A DNA stretch of 64,000 nucleotides from Cryobacterium sp. GTDB taxonomy: Bacteria > Actinomycetota > Actinomycetes > Actinomycetales > Microbacteriaceae. Numbering within the stretch: the stretch's first letter is position 1; every line of letters begins with the position of its first letter. Where the stretch lies: the NCBI RefSeq assembly GCF_026786305.1, contig NZ_JAJAYI010000108.1, forward strand, positions 1 to 64,000, given 5' to 3'. Under the pieces are notes generated by a model that worked only from the letters and a program-made list of their open reading frames with translations, ran no database searches and was not told the DNA's origin. This document shows positions 25,908 through 33,407 of this stretch, in pieces. Position numbers and translations under genes: made by a program.

Positions 25908-26067
25908 ACGTCGGGCGTAGACTACACTCGCGTTGAGGGAACCGGGTCAGGTCTGTGCTGTGCGCTCGCATTCGGTGGCAGCACCCGTCAGATCAGCACC
26001 ACCGCTGCGACAGCATCCGCTTGACGCCGGGTGTGGCGTCGTGATCGCGATCCGTGCTGTGTTTCGT

Positions 26068-26081
26068 GAAACGATCGTTTC
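26068..26081. promoter_or_regulatory. 14-bp perfect palindrome upstream of the SNF2 helicase gene
   Basis: GAAACGATCGTTTC lies 107 bp before the helicase ATG in an otherwise featureless 280-bp gap. It is dyad-symmetric like a repressor site but does not match the actinobacterial LexA box (GAAC-N4-GTTC). Regulator unknown. Confidence 0.4.
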
Positions 26082-26187
26082 TGCACACCGCGGAAATGAT
26101 TTGCGAAATGCAGCGTTCCGGTAACACCAGAATGCCGTGACCGGCGAGGCGTGGTACCCGTACCGTGCTGCTTCGAAGTGGAGAACA

Positions 26188-28374
26188 ATGGCTTATACCC
26201 GTACCGATGCCTCGGGCAGCCGGAACAACCTCGGTCGTAATGGAGCCACCCGCAATCGGGCCCACCCGCGTTCGCGTGATGACGACGCGCCCATCATTCC
26301 GATTCTCGCCCGCAAGGTTCGCGAGGTCGAGGCAAAGGCGCAGTCTGGCACCAAGCTCGGGCCGACCAACCGCACGAAATACCAGGTCATCGCCCTGCTG
26401 ATGCGCGAAGAACGTGCCCGCGTCAAAGGTGACAAGGAACTTTCCGACGCGAACCGAGCAGAGCTGCTCAAACGCCTCGACGGCATCGCCCAGATTCTGG
26501 CCAAGACCGCGGCCCGTGACACGAGCCTGATCACCCTGCTCGAGCCCGACGCCGGCGTCTCCACGGTTGCCCAGAGGTTTCGCCGTGACTGGCTGCTCGA
26601 ATCCGGTGCCGAACTGAGCCCCGACGAGCTCATTATCACCCGCGAGCCCGAAGCCGCACCGATCGTGCTGCCGAACCAGGTCATCCCGCAGTCGGTGAAG
26701 GCCAGGCAGCTGGCCAACCCGTTCCTCGCGCCGGACTTCAGCGCCGCCGCTCAACCGATCGTGCACCCGCGAAGGCTCGCCAACTGGGAACTTCTCGGCC
26801 CCCTCTTCAAATCGTTCGAGTACGGCTCCGGCGGCCAGGCGGCCAGCATGGACATGCCGGAGGCCCCCAAACTGGACCGGCTCTCGCCGAACGGCATGGA
26901 CCTCATGCGGCACCAGGCCCGCTTTATCGAGAGCGCTCGTCTCGGCCACCGCAGTTATCTGCTCGCTGACGAGCCGGGCCTCGGCAAGACGGCGCAAAGC
27001 CTGCTGGCGGCATCCGTTGCCAATGCCTACCCGCTGCTGGCCATCGTGCCCAACGTCGTAAAGATGAACTGGGCCCGTGAAGTGCAACTGTGGACGCCGA
27101 ACCGGCGCGCCACTGTCATTCACGGTGACGGCGACACGCTCGACGCCTTCGCCGATGTCGTCGTGGTGAACTACGACGTGCTCGACCGGCACCTGGCTTG
27201 GCTGGGCACGCTCGGATTCAAGGGAATGGTCGTCGACGAGGCGCACTTCATTAAGAACCTGTCGTCCCAGCGGTCCAAGCACGTGCTTTCGCTCGCCGAC
27301 CAGATTCGTCGCCGCACCCCGGGCGGCAACCCGCTGCTGATGGCGCTGACCGGAACCCCCCTGATCAACGACGTCGACGATTTTCGCGCTATCTGGCAGT
27401 TCCTCGGTTGGATCGACGGTGACAAGCCGGCCCCCGCTCTGCTGAAGCGCCTCGAAGAGACCGGTCTGACCCCGGCCGACATGGGTTTCTACAAGGAGGC
27501 CCGCGCGGCCGTCATCGACATGGGCATCGTGCGTCGCCGCAAGGTCGACGTCGCCGCCGATCTGCCAGCCAAGCGCATCGCCGACCTACCGGTCGAACTC
27601 GACGACGACCTCGGCCGATCCATCCGGCAGGCCGAGCGCGAACTGGGCGCCCGCCTGGTCACCCGCTATCAGGCGCTCGTCGCGGCCCGGCAGGCCGGCT
27701 CGGGCGGTCCCGCCGTTCCTGACGAAGACCAACGGGATGCCTACATTCGCGCCGTCGCCCACGCTGAGCTCGAAGAATCCAAGGGTCAGACCACCGGTGA
27801 AAACGTCTTCACCATGGTGCGCAAGATCGGTCAGGCCAAGGCCGGCCTGGCGGCGGACTACGCCGCGCAATTGGCACGCTCGGTCGGCAAGGTCGTGTTC
27901 TTCGCCAAGCACATTGACGTGATGGACACCGCCGAGGAGATCTTCGCAAAGCGCGACCTGCGCACGGTGTCGTTGCGCGGCGACCAGACCGCGCTGGCCC
28001 GCCAAGCCGCGATCGACTCCTTCAACAATGATCCGGGTGTCGCGATCGCAGTGTGCTCGCTCACCGCGGCCGGCGTCGGCGTCAACCTTCAGGCCGCATC
28101 GAACGTCGTGCTCGCCGAACTCAGCTGGACTGCCGCCGAGCAGACCCAGGCCATCGACCGGGTACATCGCATCGGCCAGGACGAGCCGGTCACCGCGTGG
28201 CGCATCATCGCCGCGCACACCATTGACGCGCGCATCGCCGATTTGATCGGCAGCAAGCAGGGCCTCGCGGCGCGCGCGTTGGACGGTTCCCAGGCGGAAT
28301 ACACGGCGGCCGATTCGGTGCAGGCGAGTGCGCTCATCTATGTGCTCACCCAGGCCCTGGACGGAAAGCTGTAG
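26188..28374 (+). CDS. SNF2-family DNA helicase/ATPase, SMARCAL1-like
   Basis: A 728-residue Swi2/Snf2 ATPase. Walker A is ADEPGLGKTAQ with Lys267, the DEAH box is VVDEAHFIKN near 351, motif III is ALTGTPLIND and motif VI is IDRVHRIGQDE. The region before the ATPase core (1-230) is charged and family-specific. The layout without zinc-finger or HNH additions resembles bacterial relatives of annealing helicases that remodel branched DNA, but the actual substrate is unknown. The ATG at 26188 follows GGAG by 7 nt; an upstream in-frame GTG at 26137 is less likely. Confidence 0.88.
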   Translation: MAYTRTDASGSRNNLGRNGATRNRAHPRSRDDDAPIIPILARKVREVEAKAQSGTKLGPTNRTKYQVIALLMREERARVKGDKELSDANRAELLKRLDGIAQILAKTAARDTSLITLLEPDAGVSTVAQRFRRDWLLESGAELSPDELIITREPEAAPIVLPNQVIPQSVKARQLANPFLAPDFSAAAQPIVHPRRLANWELLGPLFKSFEYGSGGQAASMDMPEAPKLDRLSPNGMDLMRHQARFIESARLGHRSYLLADEPGLGKTAQSLLAASVANAYPLLAIVPNVVKMNWAREVQLWTPNRRATVIHGDGDTLDAFADVVVVNYDVLDRHLAWLGTLGFKGMVVDEAHFIKNLSSQRSKHVLSLADQIRRRTPGGNPLLMALTGTPLINDVDDFRAIWQFLGWIDGDKPAPALLKRLEETGLTPADMGFYKEARAAVIDMGIVRRRKVDVAADLPAKRIADLPVELDDDLGRSIRQAERELGARLVTRYQALVAARQAGSGGPAVPDEDQRDAYIRAVAHAELEESKGQTTGENVFTMVRKIGQAKAGLAADYAAQLARSVGKVVFFAKHIDVMDTAEEIFAKRDLRTVSLRGDQTALARQAAIDSFNNDPGVAIAVCSLTAAGVGVNLQAASNVVLAELSWTAAEQTQAIDRVHRIGQDEPVTAWRIIAAHTIDARIADLIGSKQGLAARALDGSQAEYTAADSVQASALIYVLTQALDGKL

Positions 28375-28533
28375 GCGGGCAGTCACCTCGGCGGGGCTCG
28401 GCCGATTTGAGTCGATCCCGCTTCAGGCACCATGATTGTGGCACAGCGCTTGCAAGCACATGATTGTCACCGATCCTGAGTTACGACATGATCATCACGA
28501 CCAGACTCGTCCCGCTACCAAGATCGGCCAGCT

Positions 28534-29562
28534 ATGAAGATCGGTATTCTCACCAGCGGAGGCGACTGCCCCGGACTGAACGCGGTCATTCGTGGCGCCG
28601 TGCTGAAGGGTGTGCGCACGCACGATTTTGAGTTCATTGGAATTCGCAATGGTTGGCGTGGACTCGTTCAGAACGAGTTCATGCCCCTCGATCGTCACAG
28701 TGTGCGCGGCCTGTCCCGTCAGGGCGGTACCATTCTCGGCAGCTCACGCACGAACCCGTTCGAGGGCGAAAACGGCGGCCCGGAGAACATTCAGCGCACC
28801 CTCGACGCCAACGGCATCGACGCCGTGATCGCGATCGGCGGCGAGGGCACCCTCACCGCCGCGCACCGCCTCACGGAGGCCGGCCTCAATATTGTGGGGG
28901 TGCCCAAGACCATCGACAACGACCTGGAGGCCACGGACTACTCCTTCGGCTTCAACACCGCCGTCGAGATCGCCACCGAGGCCATCGATCGCCTGCGCAC
29001 CACCGCCGAATCCCACGGCCGCTGCATGGTCGTTGAGGTCATGGGACGCCACGTCGGATGGATTGCGCTGCACTCCGGCATGGCCGGTGGCGCCCACGCC
29101 ATCCTCATTCCCGAGCAGCCCAAGTCGATCGAGCAGATCTGCGACTGGGTCGAGCACGTGCGTGACCGCGGCCGGGCCCCGGTCATCGTCGTCTCCGAAG
29201 GCTTTCTCCTCTCCGGCATGGAGGAGGCTCATTCCACGAAAGGCCTCGACGCCTTTCATCGCCCCCGCCTCGGCGGAATCAGTGAGGTCATCGCCCCGCT
29301 CATCGAGGAACGCACCGGAATCGAAAGTCGGGCCACCGTGCTCGGTCACACCCAGCGCGGCGGTGCCCCGTCGGCCTACGACCGGGTGCTCGCCACCCGT
29401 CTCGGCATGGCCGCCGTTGACGCGATCCACAACGCGCAGTGGGGATCGATGGTATCGCTGCGCGGCACGGAAATCGACGTCGTGAGCATCGCCTCGGCCA
29501 CCATCGGCCTCAAGCGGGTGTCACCGGCCCGCTACGACGAGGCCGCCGTACTCTTCGGCTAA
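28534..29562 (+). CDS. pfkA: 6-phosphofructokinase
   Basis: Phosphorylates fructose 6-phosphate. The 342-residue protein has the nucleotide loop ILTSGGDCPGLNAVIRG, IGGEGTLTAA and the catalytic PKTIDND. Gly105 in GGEGT with Lys125 in PKTIDND is the combination I associate with actinobacterial ATP-using group III enzymes; pyrophosphate-dependent enzymes carry Asp at the first position. Upstream, 28375-28533 contains two CATGATTGT repeats and TTGCAAGC but no clear promoter. A hairpin lies between it and the convergent mycoredoxin gene. Confidence 0.94.
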   Translation: MKIGILTSGGDCPGLNAVIRGAVLKGVRTHDFEFIGIRNGWRGLVQNEFMPLDRHSVRGLSRQGGTILGSSRTNPFEGENGGPENIQRTLDANGIDAVIAIGGEGTLTAAHRLTEAGLNIVGVPKTIDNDLEATDYSFGFNTAVEIATEAIDRLRTTAESHGRCMVVEVMGRHVGWIALHSGMAGGAHAILIPEQPKSIEQICDWVEHVRDRGRAPVIVVSEGFLLSGMEEAHSTKGLDAFHRPRLGGISEVIAPLIEERTGIESRATVLGHTQRGGAPSAYDRVLATRLGMAAVDAIHNAQWGSMVSLRGTEIDVVSIASATIGLKRVSPARYDEAAVLFG

Positions 29563-29570
29563 CCCATGTT

Positions 29571-29619
29571 GGTCGAGCCTGACAGTGATGACCAGAAAAC
29601 GGTCCCGACCGGCTCGACC
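29571..29619. terminator. Possible bidirectional terminator between pfkA and the mycoredoxin gene
   Basis: GGTCGAGCC (29571-29579) and GGCTCGACC (29611-29619) form a 9-bp stem around a 31-nt loop that contains a smaller GGTC/GACC pairing. It lies between two convergent genes. No U-tract. Confidence 0.4.
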
Positions 29620-29630
29620 CGCGGTTCGGG

Positions 29631-29885
29631 TCAGGCGAGTTTGGCCTGCACCTGGGCCAGCGAGGGGTTCGTCGCCGCCGATCCATCGGGGTAGAGAATG
29701 GTTGGCACCGTCTGGTTGCCGCCGTTGAGGCTCATCACCAGCTCTGGTGTGCCGTCAACCTGCTCGATGTTCACCTCGGTATAGCCGATTCCGGCGGTGT
29801 CGAGCTGCTTCTTCAAACGTTTGCAGTAGCCGCACCAGTCGGTTGTGAACATGGTGATGGTTCCGTTAGCGGGTACAAAGTTCAT
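29631..29885 (-). CDS. Mycoredoxin (Mrx1-like glutaredoxin)
   Basis: An 84-residue thioredoxin-fold protein with the redox pair Cys18-Gly-Tyr-Cys21 (TTDWCGYCKRLKK) and the conserved SLNGGNQTVPTILYPDGS. This matches the mycoredoxin-1 pattern, whose members reduce mycothiol-mixed disulfides in the cytoplasm, so the host should make mycothiol. On the minus strand TAGGCT ends 6 nt before the ATG, suggesting a leaderless mRNA. The divergent Nudix gene begins 57 bp away. Confidence 0.9.
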   Translation of the reverse strand: MNFVPANGTITMFTTDWCGYCKRLKKQLDTAGIGYTEVNIEQVDGTPELVMSLNGGNQTVPTILYPDGSAATNPSLAQVQAKLA

Positions 29886-29891
29886 GTTTGC

Positions 29892-29936
29892 AGCCTATCC
29901 GAGCCGCCTCCAAAACCGCTCCGTGAGGGTTAAGAT
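29892..29936. promoter_or_regulatory. Divergent leaderless-type promoters of mycoredoxin and Nudix genes
   Basis: On the minus strand TAGGCT (29897-29892) ends 6 nt before the mycoredoxin ATG. On the plus strand TAAGAT (29931-29936) ends 6 nt before the Nudix ATG. Neither gene has a Shine-Dalgarno. Inferred. Confidence 0.5.
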
Positions 29937-29942
29937 GACGTA

Positions 29943-30416
29943 ATGACTTTGCCCCAGGTATGCGTGTGCTACCTCACTCGACTATCTCCCGAAGGCAACC
30001 GGCAAGTCTTGCTGGGGCGCAAGAAGAAAGGCCTCGGCCTGGGCAACATTGTCGGCCTCGGCGGCAAGCTGGAGGTCGGCGAGAGCGCAGTGGACGCTGC
30101 GGTGCGCGAAATCGAAGAAGAATCCGGTCTCGTGGTGGCGGCATCCGCCCTCACCGAAGCTGGGTACCTCACCTATCTCTTTCCGCACCGCGAGGAGTGG
30201 AGCCAGGAATCGACCGTGTTCGTCTGCGACGCTTGGTCGGGAACGCCTCGGGAATCGAACGAGCTGAACCCGGTGTGGTTCGACGTCGCGAGCCTGCCGG
30301 TCGATGAGATGTGGGACGACGCGCGCCACTGGCTGCCGGGGGTGCTCGCCGGCGTGCCGGTGCGCGCCACGTTCACGTTCGGTGCCGACCTGGAAAGCGT
30401 GGTGTCTCGTGCCTGA
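29943..30416 (+). CDS. Nudix hydrolase, MTH1-like (8-oxo-purine nucleotide type)
   Basis: The 157-residue protein has a complete Nudix box, G-x5-E-x7-REUxEExGU, at residues 41-63 (GKLEVGES and VREIEEESGL). The preceding GRKKKGLGLGNIVGLGG resembles MTH1, which hydrolyses oxidised purine nucleoside triphosphates. A nucleotide-pool cleaning role is therefore likely, complementing mutY elsewhere in the window. The 3' end overlaps the GTG of the phosphate transporter by 8 nt. Confidence 0.85.
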   Translation: MTLPQVCVCYLTRLSPEGNRQVLLGRKKKGLGLGNIVGLGGKLEVGESAVDAAVREIEEESGLVVAASALTEAGYLTYLFPHREEWSQESTVFVCDAWSGTPRESNELNPVWFDVASLPVDEMWDDARHWLPGVLAGVPVRATFTFGADLESVVSRA

Positions 30417-31605
30417 ATTCAGCCTCATCATCGTCTTGGTCATCGCCCTTGCGCTCATTTTTGACTTCACCAATGGTTTTCACGACACGGCGAACGCCAT
30501 GGCCACCCCGATCGCAACGGGGGCAATGAAGCCCAAGGTCGCCGTTGGTGTTGCCGCCGTTCTCAACCTGGTTGGGGCGTTTCTCTCGACCGAGGTTGCG
30601 CGCACCGTGTCGGGCGGCATTGTCAAGGAGGGTAACGGTGGGGTGCTGATCACCCCCGAGCTCATCTTCGCCGGCCTGATCGGCGCAATCGTGTGGAACC
30701 TCGTCACCTGGCTGATGGGCCTGCCATCGAGCTCGAGCCACGCCCTGTTCGGCGGGCTGATCGGCGCGACCATCATCGGGGTCGGTTCCCAGGCGGTCGA
30801 CTACAACGTCGTCGTCGCCAAGGTCATGCTGCCCGCACTGATCGCACCGCTGATCGCCGGAGTCGTCGCACTCGTCGCGACTCGTCTCGCCTACACGATC
30901 ACCCGTCGCGACGTCGGCAAGCCCGACGGCCGCGGCGGATTTCGTTACGCGCAGATCTTCTCCTCCTCGCTCGTCGCGTTGGCCCACGGCACCAATGATG
31001 CGCAGAAGACCATGGGAGTGATCACACTCACGCTCATCGCCGGGGGGTTTCAGGCCGTCGGCAGCGGACCCACCTTCTGGGTGATCGCCGCGTGCGCCCT
31101 CGCGATTGCCATCGGCACCTACACCGGCGGCTGGCGCATCATCCGAACCATGGGCTCGGGCTTGACCGAGATCAAGCCGGCGCAGGGCTTCGCCGCCGAA
31201 ACCAGCACTGCGGCCACGATCCTCGCTTCGAGCCAGCTCGGATTCGCTCTCTCCACCACCCAGGTGGCGTCCGGTTCTGTGATCGGTTCCGGCCTCGGTC
31301 GCCGAGGCTCGACCATTCGCTGGGGGATGGCCGGACGCATCGCGCTCGGCTGGGTGATGACGCTGCCGGCCGCGGCCATCGTGGGCGCCTTCGCCGCCGG
31401 ACTCGCCCTGCTGGGCCCGATCGGTATCGTGCTCGACATGGTGATCGGAACGATCGTGATCATGGCGCTGTTCCGCTGGTCCCGGCGCAACCGGGTCACG
31501 CACAACACGCTCCGCAACGACATCGATGACGCTGGACGGGTCGTCAACATCAAGAAGACGCCGCGCCGCCCCACCCGTCGAGACCATAGGAAGGTGTCGC
31601 TGTGA
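30409..31605 (+). CDS. Inorganic phosphate transporter, PiT family
   Basis: A low-affinity phosphate symporter in the membrane. The 398-residue protein shows the two inverted PiT signatures: DFTNGFHDTANAMATPIATG near the N-terminus and LVALAHGTNDAQKTMGVI in the second half. About ten hydrophobic helices and a basic C-terminal tail follow the family plan. GTG 30409 is chosen (VPEFSLIIVLVIALALIFDF); it overlaps the Nudix gene by 8 nt. The stop overlaps the GTG of a small membrane-protein gene (GTGA). Confidence 0.93.
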   Translation: MPEFSLIIVLVIALALIFDFTNGFHDTANAMATPIATGAMKPKVAVGVAAVLNLVGAFLSTEVARTVSGGIVKEGNGGVLITPELIFAGLIGAIVWNLVTWLMGLPSSSSHALFGGLIGATIIGVGSQAVDYNVVVAKVMLPALIAPLIAGVVALVATRLAYTITRRDVGKPDGRGGFRYAQIFSSSLVALAHGTNDAQKTMGVITLTLIAGGFQAVGSGPTFWVIAACALAIAIGTYTGGWRIIRTMGSGLTEIKPAQGFAAETSTAATILASSQLGFALSTTQVASGSVIGSGLGRRGSTIRWGMAGRIALGWVMTLPAAAIVGAFAAGLALLGPIGIVLDMVIGTIVIMALFRWSRRNRVTHNTLRNDIDDAGRVVNIKKTPRRPTRRDHRKVSL

Positions 31606-31934
31606 TCGGCTGGAGCGCATTCCTCATTGTCTCGGCCGCGTCACTGTTCTCGGCCGCTCTGCTCGTGAGCCTCTACTCGCTCGGGCTGCGCCTACTCACC
31701 ACGGCCGGCCGCATCCCGCTGGTGGAGCCGCGCGAGTTCACCGGCGCGATTACCGTGCTGACCCCGAAGAAGGCCGCAAAACAGCTGAAACGGGCGCGGA
31801 AGGCCGCCGCGGCCAACCCGCTGACTCCCGGGTTGAAGAGCCTGGCGTTGAACGCTGGCTACGCCTGTTTTGTGCTCTGCGGCGTCGCCGTGCTCTACGG
31901 CGTCTACCTGATCGTGCCTGCCCTGCACCGATAG
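31602..31934 (+). CDS. Small two-helix membrane protein paired with PiT
   Basis: A 110-residue protein with one membrane helix at each end (about 5-33 and 84-106) and a basic middle loop (PKKAAKQLKRARKAA). Its GTG overlaps the phosphate-transporter stop by 4 nt, so it is made together with it and may be an accessory or regulatory subunit. That is inferred from context; I recognise no domain. Confidence 0.8.
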   Translation: MIGWSAFLIVSAASLFSAALLVSLYSLGLRLLTTAGRIPLVEPREFTGAITVLTPKKAAKQLKRARKAAAANPLTPGLKSLALNAGYACFVLCGVAVLYGVYLIVPALHR

Positions 31935-31949
31935 CGCCCGCCGTGTGTT

Positions 31950-31965
31950 CCGTGCCCGGGCACGG
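31950..31965. terminator. 16-bp palindrome between convergent genes
   Basis: CCGTGCCCGGGCACGG is a perfect palindrome between the small membrane-protein gene (+) and the NCS2 permease (-). Likely a bidirectional terminator; no U-tract. Confidence 0.5.
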
Positions 31966-31989
31966 GTGGCGGTGATGGTGGCGGTGGGG

Positions 31990-33267
31990 CTACGCGGTCC
32001 GGCGCACGCGGCCGAGCCAGGTCATCAGGTGGTAGATCACGATGGCCGCGACCGTGCCGAGCGCGATGCCGTTGAAGCTCAGCGCGCCGGCGTTGAGGGT
32101 GAAGTCTGCGATGCCGATGATGAGCGCGGTCGCGGCCGTGAACTGGTTCACCGGCTTGGAGAAGTCGACCTTGTTGTCGAGCCAGATCTTGACGCCGATG
32201 ACGCCGATCAGCCCGTAGAGCGCCGTGGTGACGCCGCCGAGCACACCGTTGGGAATAGTGAAGATGATCGCACCGACCTTCGGGGAGAGGCCGAGGAGAA
32301 TCGCGACGATTCCGGCGACCCAGTAGGCGGCCGTGGAGTAGATGCGGGTCGCCGCCATGACGCCGATGTTCTCGCCGTACGTCGTGGTTCCGCTGCCGCC
32401 GCCAAAACCGGCGAGCATGGTGGCGAGCCCGTCGGCGAGCAGAGCGCGCCCGGTGAGCCGGTTCACCTTCGCATCCGTCATCTGCGCCACGCCCTTGATG
32501 TGGCCAACGTTCTCGGCGATGAGCACGAGCACGACGGGCAGAAAAGCGGGCAGCACACCGAAGACGGCGGCCGGGTTCTCAAACGGGTTGGCCGGCGCGG
32601 TGAACGGCGGCAGTCCGATCCAGGCAGCCTCGGCAACCCTGCTGAAGTCGACCTCACCGAAGAAAACCGCCGCGACATAGCCGACGAGCACACCGAGAAA
32701 GATCGACAGCCGGCCGAGGATGCCGCGAAACAGCACCGTGCACAGGATTACGGCGACGAGTGTGATGAGCGCGGTTAGCGGTGCCTTGTCGAAGTTCGCC
32801 TTGGCCACCGGGGCGAGGTTGAAACCGATCAGCGCGACGATGGCACCCGACACGATCGGCGGCATGAGCCGGTCGATCCAGCCGGTACCGGTGAGCTGCA
32901 CGATGACGCCGACGAGGGCGAGCAGCACACCGACAGCCATGATGCCGAACAGGGCGCTGCCCATGCCGGCCGAGGCGGTTGCGGCGGTGATCGGTGCGAT
33001 GAACGCGAACGACGAGCCAAGGTAGCTGGGCAGTCTATTGCCGGTGATCAGAAGAAACAGTAGGGTTCCTACGCCGGAGAACAGCAGCGTCGTGCTCGGG
33101 GGAAAGTCGGTGAGCAGCGGCACCAGAAAGGTTGCACCAAACATGGCGACGACGTGCTGCGAGCCGATGCCGATGGTCAGCGGCCAGCTCAGCCGTTCAC
33201 CCGGGCCGACGACCTCCTGAACCCCGACCGTCTTTCCGTCGCCGTGCAGGGTCCAGGGCAGTTGCAT
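31990..33267 (-). CDS. NCS2-family uracil permease
   Basis: A 425-residue nucleobase:cation symporter with about 14 membrane helices. The family residues are present: SQHVVAMFGATFLVPLLT at the start of helix 1, the substrate glutamate in LVLIAENVGHIKGV, and GSGTTTYGENIGVMAATRIYS. The AENVGHI and TTTYGENIG combination points to the UraA/PyrP uracil group rather than xanthine/urate. No obvious Shine-Dalgarno precedes the ATG. A 17-bp direct repeat lies just upstream. Confidence 0.88.
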   Translation of the reverse strand: MQLPWTLHGDGKTVGVQEVVGPGERLSWPLTIGIGSQHVVAMFGATFLVPLLTDFPPSTTLLFSGVGTLLFLLITGNRLPSYLGSSFAFIAPITAATASAGMGSALFGIMAVGVLLALVGVIVQLTGTGWIDRLMPPIVSGAIVALIGFNLAPVAKANFDKAPLTALITLVAVILCTVLFRGILGRLSIFLGVLVGYVAAVFFGEVDFSRVAEAAWIGLPPFTAPANPFENPAAVFGVLPAFLPVVLVLIAENVGHIKGVAQMTDAKVNRLTGRALLADGLATMLAGFGGGSGTTTYGENIGVMAATRIYSTAAYWVAGIVAILLGLSPKVGAIIFTIPNGVLGGVTTALYGLIGVIGVKIWLDNKVDFSKPVNQFTAATALIIGIADFTLNAGALSFNGIALGTVAAIVIYHLMTWLGRVRRTA

Positions 33268-33290
33268 GTGGTTCTCGTCTCGTCTGCTAC

Positions 33291-33332
33291 GTGATCAGTT
33301 CTGTTGCGTGATCAGTTCTGTTGCGTGATCAC
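33291..33332. repeat. 17-bp direct repeats upstream of the uracil permease
   Basis: GTGATCAGTTCTGTTGC occurs twice in tandem (33291-33307, 33308-33324), followed by GTGATCAC. The arrays place three TGATCA cores 17 bp apart between the divergent permease and esterase genes. They could be operator sites. Confidence 0.6.
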
Positions 33333-33394
33333 TGTTGAGCGTAGTCGCAGCGGATCCCGCCGTGAGCGAGCGCCGAATATGCAGGAGGGACCCA

Positions 33395-33400
33395 TAGACT
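33395..33400 (+). promoter_or_regulatory. Putative -10 (TAGACT) for the leaderless esterase gene
   Basis: TAGACT ends 7 nt before the ATG at 33408; no Shine-Dalgarno at the usual distance. Inferred. Confidence 0.5.
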
Positions 33401-33407
33401 CGGGCGC

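Noticed and set aside
26068..26081. LexA/SOS box upstream of the helicase
   Set aside because: The dyad lacks the GAAC-N4-GTTC core of actinobacterial SOS boxes.
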